From Musa acuminata AAA Group (lineage: Eukaryota > Streptophyta > Magnoliopsida > Zingiberales > Musaceae), in NCBI RefSeq assembly GCF_036884655.1, contig NC_088357.1, positions 8,791,001 through 8,855,000 of the forward strand: a stretch of 64,000 bases of DNA. The letters are read 5' to 3'. This document shows, in pieces, positions 49,561 through 62,400 of this stretch. The translations under genes were made by a program, and so were the position numbers. The notes under the pieces were generated by a model, which was given only the letters and a program-made list of their open reading frames with translations, was not told where the DNA came from and made no database searches. Every line of letters begins with the position of its first letter. The stretch's first letter is position 1.

Positions 49561-50340
49561 TGATAGGGATAAATCCTAACACTCCTAATCTTTTCTCGAC
49601 ACATAAGTAACACCTAAATAAAGGTTTAGAACCACCTACTTATTACGATCATCAATATGAGGTCACGTCGTCCGACTTTCCAAAATGAGCTTTCAAGAAC
49701 CACTCCTTACTATCCCTCAATCGAGAAAATAAACCTAGCTCTACATTATAGTTGGTGGTATGGTCGGCTTCACCAGCCTTCCTTTCTGAACGAATGATGA
49801 AAAGTTGCTTGACTCAAAGAAGCAAGGAAGTCCGATCAGAAGTATCATCCTGATAGTCCCTTGGGAGCACACACCAGCAAGCCACCTACGTTAAATGTTT
49901 CTGCCACATTATGTAAGGAGAGGCTTTGACAAAAGCTAATTCACTTCACCTAACGCTTAGGTATAAAAGTCATGCCTTAGAACAGCTCTGACAAACCGAC
50001 AAAAGAGACTTTTTACTCTCTTAAGTCACTATTGTCTTTCTCTCCCTTTACTTTCATAGTTTAAACATTGTGGGGTCGAGTTGAGACACCCCTGGCACAT
50101 ATATTATGCAAAATTATCCCTTTACTTTCATAATTTAAACATTGTGGGGTCGAGTTGAGACACCCCTGGCACATATATTATGCAAAATTATCGACACAAC
50201 CTAGAGGTCAGAAAACTATCCAAGATAGAAGATTATCCAAATCAAGCTTTCTTTCTATCCGTAATGCTTACTATTTATGTCAGAAAAATCATAAAAAACA
50301 AACTATATTTTTGACTGAGAATCAATCGACATTGCAGTTG
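49561..50340 (+). mobile_element. Degenerate gypsy-like solo LTR
   Basis: Starts near TGATAGGGATAA (49561). It has a TATA box (GTATAAAAG, 49961-49969) about 80 bp before a pyrimidine-rich stretch, then GGGGTCGAGTTGAGACACCC and CACAACCTAGAGGTCAG. This promoter, leader and U5-like layout is typical of plant gypsy LTRs. No coding domains adjoin it, hence solo LTR. It contains a 74-bp tandem duplication. The boundaries and target duplication were not established. Confidence 0.5.
50043..50190. repeat. 74-bp tandem duplication
   Basis: Positions 50043-50116 and 50117-50190 are identical but for one base (CATAGTTT against CATAATTT). It lies inside the solo LTR, just after its presumed transcription start. 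Confidence 0.95.
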
Positions 50341-50429
50341 GATATAGAAGTGGCCTTCAAAGTTGTAAGCGTAGTATTACGTTTATATATATAAATATGC
50401 ATATGCATATAAATATACATATACATATA

Positions 50430-50434
50430 AATAA

Positions 50435-50469
<35 letters not shown>
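50430..50469. repeat. TA-rich microsatellite
   Basis: ATATAC and ATAA motifs lead into a pure TA run ending near 50469. Confidence 0.9.
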
Positions 50470-50473
<4 letters not shown>

Positions 50474-51424
50474 TATATTTCAGTAAAATAAGAGATTGCC
50501 ACGTGCGGGATTGGAAAGATCACAAAAATCTAGTGTAGATTCCCAGGTTTCTTGCGGTTCACCCTCACATCCCACCAAGTTCAGCATGCTGCCTCCTCTT
50601 ACCTCTTCTTCGCCTTATTCTTGACAGTAGGGAAGGGAAGGACCGAGAGATTCCAAGCAGGGAGGGACAGCATGTGGAGGGGTAGAGGAGGAGGAGGAGG
50701 GCGAAGTAAGTTTCGGTCCTCTTCTGCAGTTAATCACTCATGTTCTTTGAGTTTTAAGCCTGCAACATCTTTATGTATCATTATGTTCTTATTCCTTGAC
50801 ATATTTCCCAAGAATATCAGTATGTATCCATGTCCTAAGTCACTTGTATTGAAACATTTGATGTATGTAGGTTTCTGGTGTTTCTGATTTCGGTATGAAG
50901 CTTTCATTAGCAACAAGATTATGAGTACATGATGTTTATCTTCTGCATATAGCTTTTAGTCTTCTGGATAGACATTATGACATTCTACCTCATCTGTGGT
51001 TGAACCTTAGTGGTATAGTGATTTCCTAGTAGTATGATTTCATTCCTTCTCCACATTTTGTGGAAATTTTGGATTCTTGGATGCGCCAACTGCAGCTGCA
51101 CAATGCTAGGAGAAATCAGTGGTTGGTAATGCCAGATCTTATTTATGAAAGAAGATGATGCCAAGAATTGAACCCTATATAATCCACCCGAGATCCCTCA
51201 TCGACGGGAGCCTTGTAGACTGCTTATAGGATCATGACACGATGCGGATTACTAATATATTAGTCAATATCCTGTGTAACCCTGTAAATGTTAATACTGT
51301 TGTTTCCTTCCATTAGTTCACAGGTGGAATCTGGTTGAACTTTTGGCTAAATGACTGATTGAATATGGAAAATACAAGATTTCCTGTTTGATTGCTTCAG
51401 TATTAATATTGGTAATAGTAGATC
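50470..51424. other. Spacer downstream of the GLR gene
   Basis: Includes the 3' flank of the minus-strand GLR gene. A short plus-strand frame at 50671 (MWRGRGGGGGR then a GTAAGT donor) looks like a possible first exon, but no second exon is seen before the GLR gene. Confidence 0.4.
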
Positions 51425-54400
51425 TTAATGCCTTCGGTTGGTTACAATAATAGAGATCGGTCTGGCTTCCGAACATGGACTTGCAAGCTCTGCAGAAGAG
51501 CTTTCTCCTGGAGGGCAGGAAACATCAGAAAGGTTGGATATGCTTCTTCGACCGTTTGAAGGATCATCGTCTAGTGTCGCTGGAATTTCACCTGAGTTTC
51601 TGCAGGTTCCGTCGGCATCTTGTTCTGAGTCTTCACTGTTATCCTTCCTGAAAGTGTTGGCACTATAATCTTTCTTGTTGTAGTATCTTACCCAAGATAT
51701 GAGCCTTTGTGAAATGGACTTATCACGATCGATGTCTCTCATTTCATGCCAATTCTTGCAGACAAAGGATGCTAGAAATATCACCAGGGCACAAGTCGAA
51801 ACGGCTCCACTTAGAAGAAATAACCCCCAGAAGCTGTTAAAGCCGAGGCTACCAGAGCCAACAATGTCACCCTGTTTTAGACAAGAATCCCGACCCCCGA
51901 ACCACTTCTTCTCGATCTGTATCATGCTGTCACCCTCAGTTACATTTAGGATTCCTCTTGATATGTCAGGGACCACAGGAGAGCCTTTGGGGAATACCTG
52001 TGGAGGAATAGAAAGATCGATTAAATATGAAACTGTTTCTATCACAATTTAGGAACATCTTAAGAGTTAAAGACATACTCAGCAACACAGACATTGATTT
52101 TTTAAATGATGTAACAGTAATTTTCAAAGGTCTACCTTTGAACTTGTGTTATCTTGTAGTTTTTGAGTCTCAAGTATAAGATTCCTACATATGAAGTTTT
52201 TGGCTGAGAAAAATATCAAAAATGCAGATTTAGAAGGTAGGAAAGATGAAGCTGCCTAAACTCCTAGTGGAAATTTACCATTGATATTTGCTTATGTTCT
52301 TTGAAACTTAAGAACACATCCTTAAACTTGCCATGGCAGCAGTAACAACAACAGGCCATGTCATCCAAAACAATAACAAAACTTACATCATGAAAATTAA
52401 ACTAAAGTTCCTTAAAATTATAAGCAGTATTTTGATTTCCTTGATCTGTTACATCTGAAGCATCCTTTTTTGTTGCAGCAAGCAGTAGCTTACGAATTTG
52501 GCCATATGCAAGTTTATTGTGCTAGATGTAGATGTTGATATACTATTTTCCTTTAATATAAGGACTTTAACAATTTCTGTTGATGCAATTAATTGCATGC
52601 AGATGGCTAGAAGAAGGTTGACGGAACTTACAAATCCAAATCCCGCGGTCTTGTAAATTGGTCCAACCATTGTATAACCTTTACAGTACTTTGAAAGGAA
52701 TTGCTTGATATATGGGATTTCATGGACAATGGCCGCAACACCACCACTGTGGCTTCCTTTCTTCAGGGCCTCAACATACTCATCTGAGTAAGAATAGCCC
52801 CTCATTCTTTTCTCATCGAAGTTGAGTTGCATCAATAGGCCTTTCACAAAGGAATTGACGGGATATCCTACATACTCCCCATTATTTTGAAGCTCATGTA
52901 GGTCAGTGACAGTTGGCTGAAGCTGTTGCACTGTAAGCATTGAGGTTAAACTAGCGGTATGACTGGATGTAAGAATTAGCACCACAAACACCCATATAAT
53001 CACCACAATTCTAGACAGAAGATTCTCCAACTTCTCCCCTGCAGACATTTTTTGAAAAACCCTTTAGCAAAATTAGCATGGCTAACACTTGGAATTCTGT
53101 ATGTAGGATGTCAATGCTCGGTACGCATGAAAGTGATAGTAACTAATAGCAAGCCTTATAATGTAGAAGACATTACTGGTTCTTGAGTCCTTAACTGGAC
53201 TTTCTTCCTTGTAGGTGGCATATTTGAGGTAGATCATGTTTTTCTGACCGTTTTAAGGGAGAGCTTCCATCATTTCATTTCATTTTAAATTACTCTACAA
53301 TTAAACATGTCATAAGTAGAGCAAATACTAGTGGATTAAAAATGGTATATTCATAAGTAAACTTTGGCGATCTTAGTTACAATGTTACAGAAAAAGATAA
53401 TCTAGATGTTTTTCAGAATTCTAAAAGCATATGTGCCAATATTTTGAATGGTTATCCAAAAGTTTACTGCATGCTCATTGTTCTTTCAGGTCAAAATATA
53501 AAGATAACTATTAACTTTCTGGTACTTTGTTTTGTTACAAGTGTTTATTTAAATTTTCATGCTATCTTCTTTTTTCCTTGTTTCTATATAAGGCAATGAG
53601 TAGGTCAGGATGCAAGTCATTTCGTCTTCTGGATTATTCGGTCTATAAACATATCACTATGAGTTAACTGATTAACATATGATGCATGCTAGAAACCCAT
53701 ACAGGCATTTTTCTACTTAAAATGAGGAGAAAGTGTTTGAGGAATCAGTTACGAAACTGTGGGCAAAAACTAGCGTCGAGAAAGAGAAGTAGAAGATTGT
53801 CCCAAGCTGCTGGCTAACTGGATCCCTAAACTCCATGTTGATGCAATGTTCGAGCACCCACACAACAAATCCAGTGTAGAAGAAAGCAGCCAAGCTCCCC
53901 AACCACAAATCAAAGGTCAGTGGCTTCAAAAATATCCATGCATTCTTGTTGATGCTGTCCTTGACTGGTACCAGCATTGCAATGCCTGATTCAGTGTAAG
54001 GTAATGTAAAGTCCACATAGCGAGATCGGTTTTCTCTAATTGTTACATCCCCTACCACAGAGTCATATTTCTGCTGACAGAGATCAATTAGTATAAATCG
54101 TATGCTTGGAGATGATGAAATAATGCTGGAAATGGTAAACTAAAAACCATTTAAGCGACAAAAATACTCAAAAAGACATCATGATAGTATAAATACATCA
54201 AATTAAGCTTCAAACATTCTTAAGAAAGCCGTTTCATTATACAAGATCTCAGATTTGAAGTTAACCTGCAAACACTTCTAGACATGATGATGCAACAGGT
54301 TTAGCTTTTTCAAATGTAACTCAAGTTTGATACATTAAATATTTCCAGAAGAAGTTTGATCATGATCAATAATATCTAGGTAGTTTTTATGATTTAGATA

Positions 54401-57400
54401 GGAATTGGTCTTTGACTCGTATAGTCATCTAAGGTTATACTAGATAAACAGAAAAGATCACTTCATTATCTATCTTGTAGTTCAGTATCACAACTAGTAC
54501 TTGCCTGGAAATAGACCTGATCCACAAGGTCATCGTATGTCCCTGCACACAGTCCTTTTTCATTCTCGAAAGGGATGTACTCATGTGGAAGAGCATAAGG
54601 CAATGTCTGCAATGCAGCTTCGAAGACATCAATGCAGAACCCACTTACCGTGATCGCATTGGTGATGGGATTCCTTTCCACCTTCACAAATTCATCAGTT
54701 TCATCCAACAAAGGAACACCAATCCTTAACTTCTTCCCACTTAATGGCATCTCCCAACCCTTTGGAACAACAGTTGATTCTCCTGGCCAGATCACTGGAT
54801 TCATATCAGTCATCAAGGCTGAATACTCTTTAGTTCTGTTCTTTTTAAGTTGTTTTACAATTCCATGCTGGGGTGTCCAGAACCCAATTTCTCTCCCTCC
54901 TTTACCAACCACATTGATAATCTGAAATGTGGAGGACTGCAACTGCCCATCTGCAAAAAGAAATTCCCCACTTATACCTCTGAATCTGCTTTCAGATATC
55001 AATTTTAGCAGTAGAGGACCAGCAATAGACACCCCCAACCTGTCTGATCCTGTTGAGTTACCGGTATTTGCTAGCTTCAGAAAGCTAGAATTTATGCCCT
55101 TAACATTTTCTGCTGCCATCGCCACAGTCCATACTGTATCATAAGCCCACAAGGCAAAGATCCCAGGTTCAGCAGGCTGATCATCAGGGTTCTCCTGCTG
55201 AAACCTCCTCCTCCATCTCCTGGCAAAATGATCGAGCTTTCTAGACTTGGGAACATATAGTCTTACACCAATTGTACCTTGCATTGATGCAATGATAGAT
55301 GGGTCAAGTGACTCAACAAGACTTGTTAGTCCATCGGTCATGATCCATGCATATCCTTGGCTCATCAAACCGGCCTCATTGACCTTCCTGAAGAGGCGAG
55401 AACCCATGGGAACTGACATGTGCACGATGAAGACCCTGGTTTGCATGGTCATCAGTTTGTAGAGTTCTTCAATTATTTGGTCATCAGTTGCCACTAAGGA
55501 AATCACACTGCGGTAGGGGACACGGCAGTCAACCTGTTCAAGGGAATCGATGAGGTATGGTACGATGCCCCTACCATAATCGGAGTCCTCATAGACAGGA
55601 ACAACCTCCCTCCATCCATAAGCCCTGATAATGGAGGATATACTATCCACCTGAACAGCATCATCAAATGCTGCCCGTACAAAATACGGTGTTAGGGCGG
55701 ATGAGAGGGAAGGACTTGTTGCCGTGAAGGAGATAATAGGCACATGAGATTTGTTGCCGACATAAGAGACCAGTGCTGCTTGTGAGGATTTTTGAGGGCC
55801 TATAATGACCTGCACCTCTATCTTCTCTATAAGATCCAAAGCTGTGTGCAAGCAAAGAAAATGTAGTTGTCAGTATAAAACACTGTAACACCAAATTTGT
55901 CGATCAACATTTAGATATCAGACAAGCATACAGTACTAATTTAATGTTAAAGGAAGATGCCAATATGTATTGATGCTTGTGTTGAGGGGGCAGCAAATAT
56001 TTGGAATGAAATCAGCATAGCAACTGATCTATTACCTACAAATTTTACTCAAATCTCCAACTGACATGGTGGCCGCTTATAGATCAGTTTTAGATTCATT
56101 CTCAACTTGTAAGGATTTCAGAAGGGGTTGACAAACTAAACATTGGATGTCGTAACCTGCTTTCTTTATCTTTTCCCATTCAACATAGAATTCTTTGATT
56201 GGCATTTTCTGTATCAGATAGAGACACAGATCCATTGATAATGTTTCCTGAGAAAAAAAAAATCAGAGATCAAATTGTCTGGAGGTGGACTTCTGATGAT
56301 TCTTTTTAAGCTAAAACATCTATATGCCTTTCTGCACAGAAACTGACATATTATATCTGCTAGCATCTGGAAAGGTAAAAATACAACTAAGGTTTAAAAT
56401 ACCAGTATGGACACCGGTAGCCTGTCAAGGCTGCTATTTACTAGTTGTTACTGTACTGGTATGGTCTGATACAACAATATAAGATGGGAAGAATTATTAC
56501 CATGGTACTGGTGTACCAATACCAGATTGGACTGGTACATACATACTAAGTGATGTGCTCACTATACCAAAAAACTCCAAACCATATCAAAGATTCCTGT
56601 GAAGTTCAAATTCTTTGCTTGGTTGCTATAAAGAATGTTTACATGCAAAATTTATCAAGGTAGAAGGGCTATTAATGTTTAAAGATTGTCAGTTGTCAAC
56701 ATCATTGAAGAGTAAATATGATTTATTCATGTGGTGTACTTTTGCCAAACTTGGGTAGAAAGTATAAAGTTGCAATTGTGATTTTAATGATCATCCTCGT
56801 AATTTTTATGTGTTGTTTAGGAAATCAAGCTTAGTTGCTATCTAAAGAGAATTAGATTATTAGATCATGAAAGATTTGGCCTTCCTGTGGTACTGGTTTA
56901 TCTGGCTGAAAAGGAGTGAAAGGACCTGTTTAGGAGTCTCAGAGGGTGAAGAGTTATCCTCTTATCTGAAATTATTCTTTAGTAGGTTTCCTTGTGGAAG
57001 GCACTTTCTCAGTTTTTTCTTCCTCAAGATAAAACGAAGAATGAAGCCAAAAGTTATGGTTAGGAAACCCTTTGGAACTACATTTTTCTTTAGTAAATTT
57101 CCACCTCATCTTTTTCTAGATAAGAAGGCAAGATTGGTAGAAAATGGGCTTTCTTCTTTTGTTAATTGTTCTTGAATTTTTCTTTCTGTTCTTATTGTCC
57201 TGAACTAGAAAAAAAAATGGCGAATATAAGAAACAGACATGCTGACAGCTAACACCTTATTAGACAGAACAAATTCATGTCAGACTTAAAGTCTGGTGTG
57301 GAGCTTTTATCTCCATATGGCTTCAGATATTTGTAGTTCGTAATGACAAAAAGCAGATTGAATGCCATTTTCTTATTTCTTTTCATTTTTTGTTGTTTTT

Positions 57401-57969
57401 TTTTTTGTTCAGAAAGGTGGTCAAAAAGTAAAGATGTTCTTCTACTTCTGTAGTATGTTTGCTTATCAATACATTTCAACGCTCCTTCAACACTGCTACT
57501 TAAGCCTCAAATAGTCTATCACATGAAGTCCACAAGCTTCTGCTAACCATCGAGATTGATGGATGCATGAATGTATCCATTTCCTTCACACTTAGACTTG
57601 GATTTTGTATGTTTCTAAGTTTGTGTTATCTCTCTGTTTCAGAAATAATTGCAAAGGCACAAAAATTCTGATACTAATCAGACAACAAAAGATAACTGGA
57701 TAGCTACCTGCAGAAGCCGCCTGCACCACATCGTTACCCGAATCTTTGGTGTGGAGAACCAGTCTCGCGGTGTAGTTGCTGTTGATGGAGTAGAAGTCAT
57801 CGATCGCCATCGATATGCTAGTTTGCCCCATTTTTCCGACCAAGGTGGTCAGGTCAAGGATTACTCCAACATGAAAGGGATTTTCCATAATGTTGCTGCC
57901 ATTTCTCTGTGCTGCTGCAAAGAGAATGAACGTGAACAGGAAGACAATGACACCAGTAGGTTTCTCCAT
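51425..57969 (-). CDS. GLR2: Glutamate receptor-like cation channel, clade 2-like (GLR)
   Basis: Five exons in transcript order, 57969-57708, 55841-54505, 54070-53758, 53038-52632 and 51997-51425, give 963 residues in frame. Ligand-gated non-selective cation/Ca channel of the plasma membrane. Signal peptide about 1-20 (IVFLFTFILFAAA); amino-terminal ANF-type domain about 33-390 (VGVILDLTTLVGKMG, IIGPQKSSQAALVSYVGNK); ligand-binding lobes (GFCIDVFEAALQ; RSRYVDFTLPY at 548-558); M1 about 588-610; pore loop FYFSFSTLVFAHR; M3 with the gate motif SHTASLTS (663-670; animal receptors have SYTANLAA); M4 about 829-853; acidic and Ser-rich tail. RYRS-VISLVATDDQ-type phrases and the short tail suggest clade 2. 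Intron 2 has a GC donor. Intron 1 is 1.87 kb. Confidence 0.95.
56390..56560. repeat. Possible MITE-like palindromic patch in GLR intron 1
   Basis: The motifs GGTACTGG, GTACCA, ACCAGTA and ACTGGTAC recur in both orientations over about 170 bp. This is reminiscent of small foldback transposons. Termini and target duplication are not defined. Confidence 0.3.
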
Positions 57970-59156
57970 TTTGAGCTACGGACTGTTTGCTCAATTATTG
58001 TGCCGATTTGCCTTTTATAAGATCTCTTAGGAAGCTAAAAGAAGTCAGATTATTGCAAGATAGTTTCCTTTGACAAAGTCAGTATGCCATTTATTATGAT
58101 GAGATGAGAGTACAACAGTTCAGCATGAAGTCTTCTTCTGCATGCGATCTCTGCCGTGAGCAGCCTTTGCCAAGTCTTCCTCAAGACTTCTAACTCATCT
58201 CATTCCACAACACAAAGTAGCTTCTCATGTTGTACTTCTCTTCAAGGTCAAGATTCTTGTTTTGCACACAACTTCCATGGCTTCTCTCTAATGCACATAA
58301 AAGCTGCTGGTAACTCATCTGAAGCTGGTAGTTCATTCACAAAGCCATGAAGTAGTTGTGATTCTTTAAGATGCTCAATGGTGGATACCTTGATTAAGTC
58401 AACCAGAATCTTTTTTCTAAGAGAATTATGCTATGCTATGCTATACATATGAACTAAATAATACATTCATGCCTCACTACTGCAGGTACAGGGAAGTGGG
58501 TGGAAAAATCTCAGCTCTAAACAAATAGGAGAGTTGAAAGATTCAAACAGATTGAAGGCATGGGAAGTTTCTCATCAGCATACTTCCAATCGAAAGGAAA
58601 CAGAGCTTAGGGTACTGTTCATAAAAGAATAATTCCATATGCACATGTAGAGCACATCATTGCAATCTTGGAGGGCAAGAGATGGATTATAAGAGAAAAC
58701 ACAGAAGCAATAGCATCTTCCCTCAATGGCATTGACTTGCCATGGATTTCTGAGAAGCTGAAACAAGTCTAATCATAATAAGATGGCTTACTTTGTCAAA
58801 CTCCGATGTAATCCAAGCACTATGATGAGCTCAGAGTATAATAGTTGCCTCGATGACTTTGATTAGTATGAAAGGAATTGATTTGGAAAATGATGTGCAT
58901 CATCAACAAAATGCTACTAGGTGGACACCTCATCTCCATCAACTCTTCGAGTTCAAGCTCCTGTTGTAGTTTGGTTCATCTTCTTGATTGAGCTATTATT
59001 TTGATTATGGCAAATACCAGATGACATTCATGACAAATCTTACTTGATAGAACACAACTCAGTAGCAATTTGAATCTTGTTGTATTGTCTTCTCAAATCT
59101 GTGGAGAACTAAACCATTAATCTGACAAGTCTGTTAAAAAGATCTAAGATGCCAAA

Positions 59157-59160
<4 letters not shown>
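57970..59160 (-). promoter_or_regulatory. GLR upstream region with a degenerate internal duplication
   Basis: Spacer upstream of the GLR start. The stretch at about 58040-58130 (GACAAAGTCAGTATG, TTATTATGATGAGATGAGAG) resembles 58790-58850 (TGTCAAACTCCGATG, CACTATGATGAGCTCAGAG). It may be a decayed copy of the GLR promoter left by tandem gene duplication. No second GLR coding sequence is seen. Confidence 0.35.

Positions 59161-59240
<80 letters not shown>
59161..59240. repeat. (TA)40 microsatellite
   Basis: An uninterrupted TA run of about 80 bases between the GLR upstream region and the ECD 3' end. Confidence 0.97.
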
Positions 59241-59243
<3 letters not shown>

Positions 59244-59478
59244 TTTGTTGCTCAATCATAGCTGCTTGCCTGCATGTGAAAGAAAAAAGCTATGCTGACT
59301 CAGAACAAAGAACTTAGCATGTATAATCCCGACAGGAGGAAGAGAGGTGAAATATATACAATCATGAAAATAGAACATTCCCTTGAGGGAAAATTAACTT
59401 GCCTATCCACCAGTTTTCAATAATCAGATGGTACAACACTTCAGTAGCAGCACTAATGTACATCCCCATGGGAATGAA

Positions 59479-62400
59479 CTATGGCTTCTTTGTATCAGGA
59501 GGGACTTTTACCCCCATGAGTCCAAGCAGATTCGAAGTCGGACCTGGAAGGCCTTGTTGAGAAGAAAATGAATCAAGAAGACTTTTAACGAGGTTGACAT
59601 CCACATCAACAGGGGTTAACTCCTCGTTCATATCATTTGCAGCATTGGAGGATGTAGCATTTGATGGTTCCTGGATAATGCCATATTGCAAATTAGTATA
59701 ACAAAAATCAATTGAGAAAAACTCCAGGGAAACTTAACCTTCTAGTAAAAAGCCCATAGATAAGCATTTGCTTAGTGCTAAAAAACTTGACCTAACTCAA
59801 AATATCAGAGTTAGCTTCCCCAGTAGTGCTCAAACGTGTAGTTATTTCGACCGGTTCTCCCATATTATCAGCTACAGCTCATTTTTGCAAGAAATCATTG
59901 TTTTCCTCTCCAGAATTAGCTTTTGCATACTAATGTGTAAAGGTTTTTTAATCAATCCTCTGGTTGGTTGATATTTGAAAGAGGAGTCACTTACTAATAT
60001 TTATATTTTTAAAAGACAGATGTTTAGGTAGAATGGCGTAAGATTCAAAATTTCTAACCAAGGTTCTCGTTCTAACGTTTGATCATTACTTTAAATATAC
60101 AAAAACAAAGTTCAATTGTTTATTTGAGGCTCCTAGATAATCCTATTGAAAAGCTTCCCCGTATATCTTCTCTCTCTCTTTTCTTGTATCTCATTCTATT
60201 TTGTATCTTCTTCTCTTTCATCTTACTTCATCATAATGGAATGCTTAGGAATTAGGAGCATTCTCCCATTATTCAAAACAATTTCATACATTGTTGTTTC
60301 AGATAATGAGGAAATATCATTGGAAGTTCCAACAACTGAGGATAACTATCAACACTGAATAAATGGACCTAGAGAATTTCAATAGAGTAAATAAAAATGG
60401 AGTAGATTATCATCGAAGAAAATTCACTTTTGCTCCTCAATAATCTGTAAAGAAATATTAAGGTTTGATGATTATTTCACACTCAAGTTCCAATAGATCT
60501 TTTGTCATTAATTTCAACATAATTTTAAATTTGAATATGTAAGTATCATTTGATTTTACTAATTGAGGATTGCCAGATGTTCAACCATATTAAAATCAAT
60601 AAAATTTACTAATCCATCTCCAAGCAATGACAAGACCAAATACATTAATTAGGGCATTGCACAGGTTTCATGCTAGCAATATGTATGCCAAAGCTACAAC
60701 ATAAATACAAAAAGATGGCAACAACACTAAAAAAATACTGACAACGGAATACAGTAGATTCCAATTTTCAAATAATTCGTGCTAGCAATATGTATTTCAA
60801 TTTTCAAATAATATCAATTAACGGAAGAAAGATAAAAAAAGTATGCAATGAATACATGTCATTTAATTGAAAAATCAGCAGAAAAAGAAAAAGAACTGAA
60901 AAAAAATTAAGAAACAGAATCAAATATTACCTCAGTGACATTGTTGGACTGCTGGTGTGCACGAATGAAGCTTTTCTTCAGAATAGTTGCATTAAGTTCT
61001 TCGTTTAAAGTATCAGAATACAACTGCATGAAACCATCCTCTGAGTTGTCGTCTTCCAGTTCTTCTGCAAGATCACCTTCATATTCAGAATCATCTGCAA
61101 CAAACAAAGCTTAAATAAGAGTACTGCTCTTTTCAAAATAGCCACTGAAAATGAGTTGTGAGAATACATTTCAAACTAAGAAAAGTGAACATGATAAGCA
61201 ATTAATGTCTCAGAATAGGTAGTCTTAAACAATCACCTCGCCCATTCCCAAAATCACTGTCAGGGCTTCCACTAAAATGATACTGCCTTGTTTTTCTTAT
61301 GTTTTCTTCTTTTTATTTCTTTTGTTTTCTTTAACTTGACTACACAGCAACAAAAAATGAATAGAGATTGACACCTCCATATATTAACAGTGCTAATCTT
61401 GAAAACCATGCTCTTTGATTCTACGCTAGAGCTTTTCCCAGAGAAGAATCAAAGGAGATGACAACCAAGGCATGAATTTTGATTTATTACAAATAATAGG
61501 TAAAAATACCAAATTCCATATCCGATGATGAGGTATGTCCTTCAAGTTCCTCATCCGATCCAACTCCTTCACATGAGACCTCCCCTAACACTGATTCCAT
61601 AGCTTTCATGAATTGATCAGCATCAAGTTCCACTGACTTTGAATTCCTGTTTTAGTCAACAAGTTAGATCAGATGGCAAGTCATTAACTAAAGACTCATC
61701 AGTAAGTGTTGGAAAACTGAAGTACCCAACAATATGTTCATAAATACCCAATTCCACAAAATAAAAAGAAATAGACTTCAGATATCGTTGCACATGGAAT
61801 TTACCCTAAGGACAAGATTTGTGGGCATGTGTTTGTCCAATTTAGATTTTCATGAACTTCAAAAAAGTCAAACACTGAGACCCTACATTACAAAATCAAG
61901 AACAGATAAAAAGGTTCACCCAGTGCAAAGACTCATGCCAACAATGCAGGGTAGACCAAGTTAAAACACACACCATTAACCCTACAAGTATTGAAGTAGT
62001 TGTGTCAGTGACTAAAACCCCCAGTCATCCACATTCCAAAAAAGCAACCTTACCATGACAAAAAGGCTCCTCCTCATAAGAGTGGACAAAAATTGTACAT
62101 CAAATACAAGAAATATCTATGATTAAATAGCCTTTAAGTTAATTTTGGTCATTTCTTGCTTCCTCTCTTTGATTTTTCTGCCCAGGTTTTACAACCATAA
62201 GCAACTGCCCAGACCAATGACTAATAACCTCATCCTTTCTTCTTCTCCTACCTATGAATGTGCCTAATCCCTTTCATCTTTTTATCGCCATGGTACACTT
62301 CCAACAGAGTCAGTAGCACATCATTGCAAAAACCATCATCCCTTCTCCCTTCTGCTAATGTACCAAAACAAATTGTGCCCTCCAATGAAAGCATGATGAT

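Noticed and set aside
50671..50705. First exon of a Gly/Arg-rich protein (MWRGRGGGGGR plus donor)
   Set aside because: No downstream exon in the available space, and simple GGA repetition can create it by chance.
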